Notes: generated from the sequence alone by a model not told the origin. A DNA stretch of 17,646 bases from Dipylidium caninum (GCA_017562135.1 QEYB01000217.1:1-17646); one strand, 5' to 3'; shown: positions 8,586 to 17,002, numbered from the stretch's first letter. Translations and numbers: made by a program.

Positions 8586-8878
8586 CCGCTGAAGTAGTCG
8601 AAGTGGAGATCGCGCCAGTCGACGAAGCAGTCGAATTGCAAAAGCGAATTCACAGAGAATGTGCAATTGGCTTTCGACCAGGCCGTGGCCGAGTCTCCGC
8701 TCCACTTCTCGTTTCGGTACTCCCTCCGAATACTCAGTGCCTTAAAACTCCGCGCCAGTAGGTGTTCCACATTCTCATTCATCTCCTTATACCCAGACCT
8801 GGAATTTGGGCAAGCGTCTGTAATGTAAATGCGTAATGAATTACCACTTGAGCCCTCCGGCACCACAAAAAGCGTCAG
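8586..8878 (-). CDS. Strong internal exon of the same minus-strand gene
   Basis: The acceptor tcttcttcttttgcctttcag is one of the best in the window, and the donor GCGG|GTAGGC is acceptable. The 293-base frame begins LTLFVVPEGSSGNSLRIYIT, continues with GYKEMNENVEHLLARSFKAL, and ends LLQFDCFVDWRDLHFDYFSG. It reads on into 8495-8265 in phase. Third-position G/C bias is strong toward the 3' end (TTC, GAC, TGC, TTC, GTC, GAC, TGG, CGC, GAT, CTC, CAC, TTC). NCT gives a possible glycosylation site, and the several Cys residues would suit an extracellular or lumenal protein. A second acceptor (catttacattacag at about 8830) inside would shorten the exon. The two exons together give about 175 residues that I cannot assign to a family. 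Confidence 0.6.
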
Positions 8879-8879
8879 C

Positions 8880-9626
8880 TGAAAGGCAAAAGAAGAAGAC
8901 CTGTAGCAGGAAAATCCACGTAAATGTAGGAGTCACGGTCGTGCGAGGTGCAAGCGCGAATGTCCACAAAGAGGAAGACGACGGTGAAGAGGAGAGCGAG
9001 GCAGAATGGGAGGGGGTGAGAGGCAAATGTGTTCCATTTCATCTTTGCTTGTTAGGGAGCCGCCAAGATGTTGTGCCTCCTTTTTTATGCCCTGCGATTG
9101 TTCGTTAACGGAGACCTCCTTCTGTTCAAGGCCACAACTCCGGCCTCTGCAACTATGGCAGTGTAGATGACCTCGGAGGTGAGGGCGGCGCAATGAAATT
9201 GCGTCATGGTGTTGAGAGACTGAGCCAGTGTCATTTCAGAGAAGCACGTACTCCATGCGGGCGAGTCTCATGCGCCTAAGGACTCCTCTCGACGGAAAAA
9301 GCGGATGATATGGGAAAGACGAGGATCTTAATGTGTGTTCGCAGCAAATCTACCTCCACGAGTGAGGCAATTGAATGTATTCAGCCGTTGGTTCATTGGG
9401 AGATCCTTCTACCCACTTCGACTGACAAAGTGACACGAAATGAACGCATCACATGGAGGTCACAAAGAGAAGTCTCCTGACACGAAATCAGCGTCCTCGA
9501 AAACACCCGAGTGCCTTCGAGGCATCGCTCGAGACACCATGCTCAACCGTGCCGCTATGAGGATGATGCAGACTTAATTTTACCTGCCTGTTTCGGTATA
9601 GTCATGTCGATCAATCTGCAGGTTAA
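8880..9626. other. Probably further exons of the minus gene, not resolved
   Basis: On minus, 9225-9125 reads QSLNTMTQFHCAALTSEV and then IYTAIVAEAGVVAL in a biased frame behind a modest acceptor (actggctcag), with no convincing donor. The segment 9020-8900 on minus is a long pyrimidine-rich run leading to the acceptor at 8879. Nothing else is firm. Confidence 0.3.
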
Positions 9627-10340
9627 TTGTATTTCCGCCTTATTTTGTCTTCGGAACGGAACATCAACGCGCACTCCACGCACTCCCGCCTTACCTCAGG
9701 CAACGCCGGTTCTCCTCTTCTCCCCTCAGCCCCCCAAAATACACCACCCTCGCTACCATGTCTGTCCACTGCGCTCATCCGCCGTCCGCTAGTTAAGAAG
9801 AAGGAGAAGCAGAATAAGAACAAAAAGAGGAAGAGGAAGAGCGTACACTCCCCACATGCATTTGTCTACCGCCTCCACCCAAAGGTGTATATATTCTTGT
9901 CGTATGCCACTTTCCACCGCTGCGCACACTTCGTCGGTGTCATGAGTAACCTTCGCGTGTGTGGACCTCACCTCGGTGTGCAGCTGCTTCGCCCGGTTGA
10001 TGCGCAGCACGTCGTTGTGCTGCAACTTCGCGTCGACGAGAATGCCGAGGTGTTCTTCTTCGTGTATGCTCGCTTAAGTCTTGCAATGAAGCAAAAGAAA
10101 GTCCTGTTTGAGAGCGCTACAACCGTGTTGCCACACTTCTCGCAGTACGGGGTTTTCTTGAATCCTGTAGCAAAACAGACGATACAGAGTGGAGAATTGA
10201 AGGCGGGCGATGCAAGGCGTTGTAGGATGGTCTCAGTTAGAGGTGATGCGGGGCGGGGCGGGGCATGCAAGTGGAGAGGATGGAGTGACATGCTGAGGAG
10301 GACCCGAGTCCAGGTAAATCTCGTGTGGAGCCCAAGTTGA
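9627..10340 (+). CDS. Longest open frame of the window (237 codons), coding strand uncertain
   Basis: The + frame is open for 237 codons. Its first third is low-complexity (runs of Lys and Arg, about 9797-9843), which argues against one continuous protein. The part 9950-10170 looks more natural (HLGVQLLRPVDAQHVVVLQL, then RVDENAEVFFFVYARLSLAM), and CAG|GTAAAT at 10313 is a donor candidate. The minus strand competes: a 92-base segment (10064-9973) between an acceptor-like cttaag and a perfect donor GAG|GTGAGG reads HLGILVDAKLQHNDVLRINR with strong G/C third positions. Only one can be the real exon. An exon of some kind here is likely; the strand is not settled. Confidence 0.3.
   Translation: MYFRLILSSERNINAHSTHSRLTSGNAGSPLLPSAPQNTPPSLPCLSTALIRRPLVKKKEKQNKNKKRKRKSVHSPHAFVYRLHPKVYIFLSYATFHRCAHFVGVMSNLRVCGPHLGVQLLRPVDAQHVVVLQLRVDENAEVFFFVYARLSLAMKQKKVLFESATTVLPHFSQYGVFLNPVAKQTIQSGELKAGDARRCRMVSVRGDAGRGGACKWRGWSDMLRRTRVQVNLVWSPS
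10250..10264 (+). repeat. GGGGC triplet run (GC-box-like, G-rich)
   Basis: Three tandem GGGGC units (ggggcggggcggggc) stand out from the local composition. On + this resembles overlapping GC boxes or a G-rich strand able to stack. No promoter element is otherwise evident, so regulation is only a possibility. Confidence 0.5.
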
Positions 10341-10442
10341 CAGCGACACCACATGCAAATAAGAACTCCACGAGACGACGGCGTCGTTGGAGAAGGGCCA
10401 TTTGACGGATGTGGATCTCCGTCAAGAGTGAGCGCTGCTCCT

Positions 10443-10745
10443 CAACAGTCCAAGTTTGTTTGCTGACGATGCTGGCTATGACGATTTTTGTGTTTAGGTT
10501 GAAATGTTTTTCTTTCCAACCGAAACACGCCATTTACCTGAATCCAGCGCCCCTCAGTTGGTGGCGTCTTTGCATGTCGCACTGACGGTCTCGTGGCTTT
10601 TGCTTCAACTCACTGACGATGCTGACAATGACAATGTTTCCATCGGAAACGCACCCTCCACGTGAATGGAACCGACATTTCTTCCCCGACACGCTCCTCA
10701 ATAGGTGGCGTCTTTGCATGCCGTGCTGATGGCCTTGGGGACTGA
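10443..10745 (+). repeat. Tandem duplication (about 144-150 bp) in the left fold-back arm
   Basis: Two diverged units lie in tandem. CTGACGATGCTG recurs at 10463 and 10613 (150 apart), and gtggcgtctttgcatg recurs at 10561 and 10705 (144 apart). Between these anchors identity is low, near 60 % by eye, so the duplication is older than the fold-back, whose arms are far more alike. The right arm at 11066-11352 has one unit only, and its continuation (11353-11400) matches the sequence left of the first unit (agcgctgctcctcaacag). Either the left arm gained a unit or the right arm lost one. Confidence 0.7.
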
Positions 10746-10900
10746 TACTTCTATTCCATTAGGTCAGTTTGCATTGGTAGCATGTCTTGCAACACGACTG
10801 CAGGGCAAATCGTTTAGCCTCGCCTTGCCGCAATAGCAAAATGCACCAAGCTTCATGAAAAATCACCAAGGTCGTTGGCAAGGCATAGAGACACCGACTT
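10613..10900 (+). repeat. Left arm of a long inverted repeat (fold-back)
   Basis: The reverse complement of 11066-11352 matches this arm over about 287 bases at roughly 88 % by eye, with few indels. Long exact blocks include ctcctcaataggtggcgtct, ggccttggggactgatactt and caccaaggtcgttggc. The spacer between the arms is 10901-11065. A transcript through it would form a long hairpin. No terminal motif or target-site duplication was identified, and no coding frame is conserved between the arms. Confidence 0.85.
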
Positions 10901-11065
10901 GTCTGTTCTCGCATTTGGCTATGAAAGCAGAAACCTCAGTGCGGTGTGTGGGAGCGGATGAAAAGTGGCGTTAGGGGAGACTACTTTGGATGTACTGACG
11001 GTCGTCGTTTCGCAGTGGCCAGTCTGGTAACCACAGCTGTGACGAGGCGGCGAGGAGGGCTGCAC

Positions 11066-11352
11066 TTCGGCGTCTCTCCGCCTCGCCAACGACCTTGGTG
11101 ATTTTTCATGGAACTTGGTGCATTCTGCTATTGCGGTAAGGCGAGGTCAAACGATTTGTCCTGGAGACGTGTTGCAAAACATGCCACCAATGCCAACTGA
11201 GCCAACAGAATAGAAGTATCAGTCCCCAAGGCCATCAGCACGGCATGCGAAGACGCCACCTATTGAGGAGCGAGTCGGGGAAGAAAGGTCGTTTCCATTC
11301 ACGTGAAGGGCGCTTTTCCGATGGAAACATTGTCATTGTCAGCATTGTCAGC
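11066..11352 (-). repeat. Right arm of the long inverted repeat (fold-back)
   Basis: This is the partner of 10613-10900 in reverse orientation. Similarity continues outward at a lower level to about 11415, where it meets the sequence upstream of the tandem unit of the left arm. One short minus frame overlaps but has no matching frame in the left arm. The structure fits a non-autonomous fold-back or MITE-like element, or a local inverted duplication. Confidence 0.85.
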
Positions 11353-11799
11353 AGACAGACTGGGGCTGTTAAGGAGCAGCGCTGACTCTCGATGAACAAT
11401 CACATTTCCAAATGGTAAAGAGGCTCGTCTGCATCGCTGCCTCGAACGCAAGGAATGACAAAGACGCTTCAACGCAGTCGCAAAATCATTGTCTTCTTTC
11501 AACGCACGACGACGTCGACCTCTCCCTCCTCTGCCTCCAACCACTTCACCGTGGTGTCATCGGCCGAGAGATGACGAAATGCAACTCAACTGGAACAATT
11601 TGTGCACGAGGACGGTATGTTTGAGCACCGCGATCAGCACGACGTCACGGTCATCGGTTTCGGCTTGCCTGACCGTTCAAAACGGTGTTTCGGTTGTACA
11701 AATAGTGGGGCTTCATCCCCTGTTCTTTAGGTCAATAGACGAAGAGATTCATTTCCTCTGCCGCCATTCCCCACCTTGTGAGGAAATAATCGACGCATT

Positions 11800-12880
11800 C
11801 GCCTAGTACATCAAAGCTACACCAAGTGTGTTTAGCACTTTGTAGGTATTGCAGGAAATATGAGGGAGATTTTCTGGGAAATTAACACTACGCAAGTGCA
11901 TCAGAAGTTGTGGAAGCCATCCTCTAATAGCCATACGACTTTGACTTTCCTTAGGAAGGGAAGAAAGGTGTTTTGTAATGCAGCGAAATGTTTGTCAGAC
12001 GCAAATACGTGATGTGTAAAGCCACAACCCAAATGGGAGTCTTCGCGTGGGTCACTAATGGACGTGTAGAATGCTAAAGTTCTTCTACTCTCACACTGGG
12101 CAATTGTCTTCGAGTTGATATCTTATACCGCCAACAAACTCTACAACATGCACTGACAGGGTTGTCTCTCGGGCTACTTAAGATCATCACTGGTCGAGGC
12201 ATCAGCACCGCAATCTGCTATTGTCTGACCTGTCTCGGTGACATTCATACTGTGAGAGAAGACTTGCCCTAGACTCCACCGAACTGAAGGTCTGCGCCAA
12301 AGCAGACACAAAAAGAGGCTGCGAGGAAGAGCGCAAATTCACTTGGACTGCACTGACTCAGTTCAGGTGTTGGCTTAACTGTTGCCGAGGTGCCTGTGGC
12401 TTTGACGGAAAACGTCCCCAACTGCTTGTCGTTAAGGGTGAATCGGCGCATTCAAATGTCCTCAAAGCAGCCAACCATCTCAACGACTGCTTTAGCCTCT
12501 GCGTGGATGAGAGAAGAAGAAGTGGAAGTGGCCGCGGTCTCTTAAATCGGTTTTGCGGCTGCGTGAATGTCTACCTCGCTTAGTTTGGACTCCTGAAGTA
12601 ATCAAGCGCCTGTTGAGCTCCAACCTGGAAATAGTTCGAACACAGGTTTAACGCCGAATTAAAACGATCACAATTTCGAAGTCCTGCAGTTTACCTCCTG
12701 ACGGACAGGATGGCATCGAGGCTGCGACGCAACGTTGGGTGGTTTTGCGAAATACAACAGCTACAGGCAATTGGGAGCAGTGTTTTTTGTTCGTCTCACA
12801 TGCAACTCGCCTCACCAACCAACAATGGCGATGGGGAAGAATCACCGACACCCACTTTTACAACGAAGGCTTCCACGGTC
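11800..12880 (-). repeat. Dispersed repeat, copy B (inverted relative to copy A)
   Basis: The reverse complement of this copy aligns with 590-1740. Weaker similarity extends on the low-coordinate side to about 11530 and on the other side to about 12960. On + at 12640-12780, the frame RFNAELKRSQFRSPAVYLLT and then RLRRNVGWFCEIQQL matches the minus frame of copy A. Just upstream B has stops (TAA, TGA, TAG where A reads through), and a one-base loss in a T run near 12781 shifts the frame. B is therefore a decayed copy of whatever this family encodes. On minus, at 11660-11810 and 11500-11565, short G/C-biased frames (for example SADDTTVKWLEAEEGEVDVV) could be old exon fragments. Confidence 0.75.
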
Positions 12881-13039
12881 GTCGACCTTACTTGTAACTC
12901 ATCGTCTCCGAAAGATCTTCTTGGAACAGAGGGGAATTGGAGATGAGAGGAAAATATGTCGACTTCCTTCTGCGACTGTGACCTAAACCTAACTGAAACA
13001 CCTTTGCCCCACTTTTGTGCCTCATCAAACTCCGCGTAG

Positions 13040-13183
13040 CTAAGGTGTCGTCGCCAGACTGTGAGGCTATCCTACTTGTGAGGTCAGGCGTGTTTCCACT
13101 CCATTCCACATTTCAGATTCTGCCTGGAGTGATGACATCACGCCGAAGCTTACGCTGGCTTTGTCGCACCACCTTTCTCAACG
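13040..13183 (+). CDS. Candidate internal exon of a + gene at 13.0-13.5 kb
   Basis: A pyrimidine-rich stretch (cctttgccccacttttgtg) precedes an acceptor gcgtag, and a strong donor AACG|GTATGT ends the exon. The frame reads KVSSPDCEAILLVRSGVFPL, then HSTFQILPGVMTSRRSLRWL. Entry phase is 2 and exit phase is 1. The exit phase fits the next acceptor at 13230, where G plus CG gives an Ala codon. The opposite strand also has an open frame with protein-like character (13325-13113), so strand choice rests on the splice sites. No domain recognised. Confidence 0.35.
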
Positions 13184-13229
13184 GTATGTGCCAAAGGCAA
13201 CAAAAGTCACGAGCGCCCAATTTTCGCAG

Positions 13230-13531
13230 CGGGCCGTGTGAAACCTCGTCCAGCAGAGATGGACTTTGAAGACAAAGTGACGAGCGCTTCAGAGGGGTCG
13301 AATGCCTCAAAGCGGCATTCCTCATGCACAGAAAGGTCTTATACGACGAAGTTCACAAGACCAATTCCACGTTGTGTCCTTCATTCACTTCCCTCTTCCA
13401 CCCCTCGTAGACGACCTCGGTGGTCAGAGTTTGAAAATTGTACCAGCACTGCATATGCTGCTCTCCTCCACCGCCACTACCATCACACCATGTCGAATGG
13501 TTTGCATTTCTCACCATTTAAAAACTTTTGA
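13230..13531 (+). CDS. Candidate 3' exon of the + gene at 13.0-13.5 kb
   Basis: The acceptor gcgcccaattttcgcag is strong, and the 46-base intron before it is very short. The frame gives GRVKPRPAEMDFEDKVTSAS and then SEGSNASKR, a charged flexible segment, and runs to TGA at 13529-13531. A second good acceptor (ttccacccctcgtag, about 13410) leads into another open frame (DDLGGQSLKIVPALHMLL, to 13595) that looks at least as protein-like, so the 3' half may be wrong or alternatively spliced. No AATAAA is close. Product unknown. Confidence 0.35.
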
Positions 13532-13625
13532 TTCGCTTTACGCGAACAAAGTTCAAACCAAGCGTCAACCTACTCCTTCATGTACAAAATTGTAAATACT
13601 TAGTGAACAGATGAGGCTGCATGTG

Positions 13626-13632
13626 TATAAAT
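13626..13632 (+). promoter_or_regulatory. TATA box of the small secreted-protein gene
   Basis: TATAAAT lies about 97 bases before the ATG at 13729, which would place transcription start near 13656 and leave a roughly 70-base leader. The sequence around it is otherwise mixed, so the word stands out. Support comes from its position before a signal peptide frame. Confidence 0.4.
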
Positions 13633-13728
13633 GGTTTCTACCGGGCCTGTGCTGACCCCTCCCACTTCTAGCAGCTTTCTTTGCCCACAATCACAGTGAG
13701 CTTCCAGTTGCATCTCGTCGGCTGTCAA

Positions 13729-13967
13729 ATGCTTCTCACACTCGTACTCATCCTCAGTCTCCTTCTCTGCCTCTCATTCAACGCACGACATGCCAACGCC
13801 TTCACCATGGCAGGCGACGCCGAGACTGCGCGAAAACTGGCGGCAAACCTGTTTGAGCTGTGTCGTCCCCTCCTCCACGACCAGCTGATCGGCGATGCAG
13901 AACACCAAGACCGACCGACCGACCGAAGTGGAGTACGAGGGTCGAAACAAGCAGTAACACGTTTCAG
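13729..13967 (+). CDS. First exon of a small secreted protein
   Basis: ATG at 13729 starts MLLTLVLILSLLLCLSFNAR and then HANA, a textbook signal peptide: hydrophobic core of about 15 residues, Cys, then a likely cleavage after HANA. The mature part begins FTMAGDAETARKLAANLFEL, has one Cys (ELCRPLL), and reads into a basic and acidic tail with DRPTDR encoded by a GACC repeat. Third positions are strongly C or G. The frame ends at TGA 13969-13971, directly after a possible donor CAG|GTGAAA, so the exon probably stops at 13967. No antigen, neuropeptide or protease-inhibitor pattern is recognised. The 117-codon minus frame here looks like a shadow. This is the clearest secreted protein of the window. 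Confidence 0.5.
13909..13924. repeat. GACC x4 microsatellite inside the secreted-protein exon
   Basis: Four tandem GACC units lie in the coding frame and give QDRPTDR. A four-base unit inside coding sequence is prone to frameshift by slippage, so length variation here would change the C-terminus. Confidence 0.7.
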
Positions 13968-14113
13968 GTGAAAATCTCTCAAAATGGGCACAATTTCCCG
14001 CCAAGTAAGTTCCCGCCAGACAATACGGCGGTCCAATGCAACAGGAATCGTAGAATAACTGGAGAACTTCGAACACAACTAGATCTGAGGACGGTTTTAC
14101 TTCTGCTTCATAG

Positions 14114-14141
14114 TATGTTTTACGCCCAACGGCACATGTGA
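14114..14141 (+). CDS. Possible last exon of the secreted-protein gene
   Basis: The acceptor ggttttacttctgcttcatag is good. The single base T completes AG|T (Ser) with the phase-2 exit of 13967, then MFYAQRHM and TGA follow. This would give a protein of about 89 residues with a 146-base intron. The exon is short and no AATAAA follows closely, so it is only a candidate. Confidence 0.2.
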
Positions 14142-14149
14142 TGGTAACG

Positions 14150-14999
14150 TAATTACTCAATCCACCAGCACATCCGATTCACTAAAGCAATCTTAACTTA
14201 TACTCTTCTCTTCCAACGATCGCGACTGCTCTTCTAATTAACGGCGGCAAACTTGCTTCCACTTATTGTCCGCTGAAAACCTAACAATAATTAATTAGCA
14301 TACTAGCTATGGACTTGGGGCAAAGTTTAGCCTGCTGAGAGATTTTGTGTTTGGGCGACGGGCGTTGTTATGCATATTTCCATGCATGCAAGGAGGCTAC
14401 CTCTCTATCCGCCAAAGCCATATTCGCACACCTCCTCAACACTGTTCCATGCAGCATGCCAATAAGCAGCCTGTCCACTGGCAATCAAAGTGCACCACTT
14501 GCACTCCACCTGTCTCCAGTTTTTCCTCACTCCTACCTGAGCGCGGGACACCATTCCCCTTCTCATTTGACCATTTCACCTGGCTGCATTGCGGGGAAGA
14601 CAACAGTCTAATCAACTCAAACAAGCCATCCATTATCACATGTTAATGCACCTCTTCTCCTCTTACTCTCTTCCTCGTATAAGAATGCGTTTCAGCACTC
14701 CACGCCGTTAACCCCACCCTACTCAGGCGTTGTACTCTCCAGCGCATAAGCTTCAAAGGGCCGATTGCCCAGCAGTACCGGGCCGACTTTAAGCATGGCT
14801 GCAGGTACTCCACTGTGTAATTCGAGTTACTACACTTTGTGTTCGGACTCTGCAGTGGAGAGTCTTCAGTAGGGGTTTCGTAAAAGGCATCCTACCAGTA
14901 TCAGCGAAGGCAAACGAGAGGTCTGAGCAGGCAATAAGGCATTCTCTGTATAATAGTTTAATACACGATTTTGGACGAATAGATATGGCTCATTCTACA
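14150..14999. other. No supported gene
   Basis: A + frame at 14345-14611 is Cys- and His-containing (CYAYFHACKEATSLSAK) but lacks a good acceptor, and a second + frame overlaps it. An 8-bp inverted repeat, CTCCACTG and CAGTGGAG, lies near 14810 and 14855. The stretch 14225-14310 is AT-rich. Confidence 0.35.
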
Positions 15000-15623
15000 T
15001 TAATAGATCTGATAGCGAAAAAATGATACATAGAGGCGTCTCTTACATAATGGACCTGAGCAGACACTCCAATTGTAAATCCTTATGCGAAAATTTATGG
15101 GACATGAGTTTGTCCTATTTTTGCCTACAAACTGACGAAGTCGACCAGTAAGGACGTACGCAATACGGCCGAGGGCCTGCGGGCGGTACAGCCGCGTGTG
15201 AAACACCGGCTCAGTCGCCTCCCCATCCTCCTCGATGACCAAGGCGGTATGTTTCTCTGTCGTCCTCGATTCTGATGCTGGCAGTGTGGTGGAGACGAGC
15301 GACACTTCCACCTGTCGGTAAGTCTTTTGTCCATGGTTTCTGCAGCAATGGTCACTTGTGGCTCTTGGCTCTGCAGGACTATTTTTGGTAGAGGGCGCTT
15401 TTTCGAGCGCTTGATATTGGCATGGGCGCTTAAGTTGCCAGTGGGGCGCTAAAGCTTTGAACAGTGCCATCGTAGTCGTGTGTCCATATAGGAATTTACA
15501 AATGCATATGGTCTTCTGTGCGAGGCGAATGACGTTGAGTTGCCAGAGTGAATCAAAACGGAGCAACATGCCATCCACGACAGGCGCCTGCTCCGCCGTC
15601 GACACCGGTAGCTCAGGCCTCAC
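15000..15623 (-). CDS. 207-codon open frame on minus, possibly one or two exons
   Basis: The minus frame is open for 207 codons to a TAA at 15002-15000. Two parts have good codon bias: 15620-15510 (PELPVSTAEQAPVVDGMLLR) and 15325-15130 (VEVSLVSTTLPASESRTTEK, then EPVFHTRLYRPQALGRIAYV). The middle part, 15500-15350, is poorer and may be an in-frame intron, but I found no donor and acceptor of matching phase. No domain recognised. The + strand model at 15502-15833 overlaps the 5' end and competes with it. Confidence 0.35.
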   Translation of the reverse strand: MRPELPVSTAEQAPVVDGMLLRFDSLWQLNVIRLAQKTICICKFLYGHTTTMALFKALAPHWQLKRPCQYQALEKAPSTKNSPAEPRATSDHCCRNHGQKTYRQVEVSLVSTTLPASESRTTEKHTALVIEEDGEATEPVFHTRLYRPQALGRIAYVLTGRLRQFVGKNRTNSCPINFRIRIYNWSVCSGPLCKRRLYVSFFRYQIY

Positions 15624-15625
15624 AG
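15502..15625 (+). CDS. First exon of a possible small single-pass membrane protein
   Basis: ATG at 15502 (others in frame at 15508 and 15529) opens a frame that gives MTLSCQSESKRSNMPSTTGA and then VDTGSSGLT, a Ser/Thr-rich N-terminal part, and exits in phase 1 at ACAG|GTGCTG. Codons are G/C-biased at third positions, but so is the opposite strand. The exon is called because the phase fits the next one and the acceptor there is very strong. Confidence 0.3.
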
Positions 15626-15693
15626 GTGCTGCAGAATGAAGCTGGCCATCGACTCGTTGCCGTGTTTCTCCTCCATTTCTTTTCCTACTCTAG

Positions 15694-15833
15694 TCATCCA
15701 TTGTTTAGTCGTATTAGCTACATCCATCACAGTGGCCGTGTGGTTTTCAATCTACACAAAGTCCAGTTTGCAAAAGGAACGTTCCAGGGGAACTCAAGTT
15801 TCCTCAAATACCGACCACGCGACTGAAACGTGA
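15694..15833 (+). CDS. Second exon of the small membrane protein candidate
   Basis: The acceptor ctccatttcttttcctactctag is among the best in the window. The intron is 68 bases, and G plus TC completes a Val codon. The frame reads IHCLVVLATSITVAVWFSIY, a clear membrane helix, then TKSSLQKERSRGTQ, a basic tail as expected on the cytosolic side, and TGA at 15831-15833. The whole product would be about 87 residues. An ATG at 15636 inside the intron opens the same frame, so an unspliced form could also be translated. AATAAA stands at 16170. Family unknown. Confidence 0.35.
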
Positions 15834-15839
15834 AAGGCG

Positions 15840-17000
15840 GGTCTGCAGAAGAACCTGTAACGTTGTCATTCTGCATAGCTTTTGAGAGATTTTTCAGAAT
15901 GAACATGTGAGAGGGACTGACTTGTTCTTGGCGTTCGTTGCACCACACTCGTGGGGCTAATATACAACATTCATCCTTATTATTTAGATGAAAAGTCCAT
16001 CATAAGAGAAGCAGGAAAGAAATCCTCACATCTAATAGACAGCCAAAGCAAGCCCAAGAAAGAATGTGAATTTGAAGAGAGAAAAATAATAGCATATCGT
16101 GAAATCACTGAGCTTAGATATCTTGACAGCATCTAACAGGAGGTTTACCTAAAAATCCTTTAGAAATAGAATAAAAATAGGCAGGCCAATAACGCCATCG
16201 TTGACCGTTGGAATGGAAAAGAAGAAGTGGAGAATCCTACAGGCGTCGTGAGTGCGCAGTGTTCCAGGTGTACATTGCCGTTTCGTCTCCGTCGATCTTG
16301 GCTAATCACGAGATTTGCCTCATCGTGGGTACAAAGCAGACGTTTATGGCAAGTGATGAGGCCTTGTTCTCGCGGAACAACTTAAACGCCCAACCTCCTA
16401 TACGAACGTTTTTGTCTGCTACCTTCGGCAGAAAAATGCTTGTCAACCTCGACCTCTCAGTCGATCATAGAGAAATTTGACCTCTGAGATAAGGCCAAAC
16501 GCTTGCATGTGTGAGAGCCACACAATCCGTGTACGGTTGCCTGTCAACGCTGTAGATGCTCCACTCCTGTGGGCCTTCTGCTCTTATGCTTTTATCCAAA
16601 GGCAAATCCTTCCAGTATGCGTCAAGTTTCTCTTCAGTTTAACTTTCAATATAACTTCACTACTACACGTCGACTCCACCTTTCTCTGTGTACGTCATAG
16701 CCCCTCTCAGCACTTCGTCTCCCCTCGTCCTCAGTCGTTTGCTCTGGTAGGCGCAAGTTAGGTGCGCTGCGGAGAACTCGGAACCGGGCTGACTTACAAT
16801 GTCGGTTAAAATGAGAAAGGGCGGTCTCATGTATGGTTATGCGCCCATCGTCGACTCTGCTCCCATACCGCTGTGCTTAACGTAGAATTTCGTTACAACA
16901 CTACCACTCGAAAAGTGCACTTCTGTCTTAACATGACGCGAGAAAGTAATAGCATGGCCGCAACAAAGACTTAATATCTGAGCAATGTGGGTCTTCTCCC
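15840..17000. other. No firmly supported gene
   Basis: The part 15950-16180 is AT-rich and may be 3' untranslated sequence. A + frame at 16208-16480 looks partly like protein (SILANHEICLIVGTKQTFM) and could be an exon behind gtgagtgcgcag, but the acceptor is weak. A + frame at 16477-16761 is hydrophobic and Cys-containing without clear borders. Confidence 0.35.
16170..16175 (+). terminator. Poly(A) signal candidate for the membrane protein gene
   Basis: AATAAA in an AT-rich setting (agaataaaaatagg), about 337 bases past the TGA at 15833. It could also be chance in this AT-rich patch. Confidence 0.3.
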
Positions 17001-17002
17001 AG

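Noticed and set aside
9797..9843. Lys/Arg-rich run (KKKEKQNKNKKRKRK) as a nuclear localisation signal
   Set aside because: The opposite strand is a long pyrimidine tract ending in an acceptor-like AG, so a polypyrimidine tract of a minus intron is the simpler reading.
9789..10110. Reverse transcriptase remnant (HLGILVDAKLQ on minus)
   Set aside because: The resemblance is to one short motif only. No catalytic box is found nearby, an in-frame stop lies upstream, and the + frame competes.
10250..10264. GGGGC run as a promoter
   Set aside because: No start codon, TATA box or first exon with support lies at a suitable distance; kept only as a sequence feature.
10237..10533. Minus exon with VEEQRSLLTEIHIRQMALL
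   Set aside because: It looks like protein, but it overlaps the first tandem unit of the fold-back, the related right-arm copy has a stop, and no clear donor of matching phase was found. Left uncalled.
13113..13325. 70-codon minus frame
   Set aside because: It is protein-like but lacks good splice borders, whereas the + strand has phase-matched exons over the same bases.
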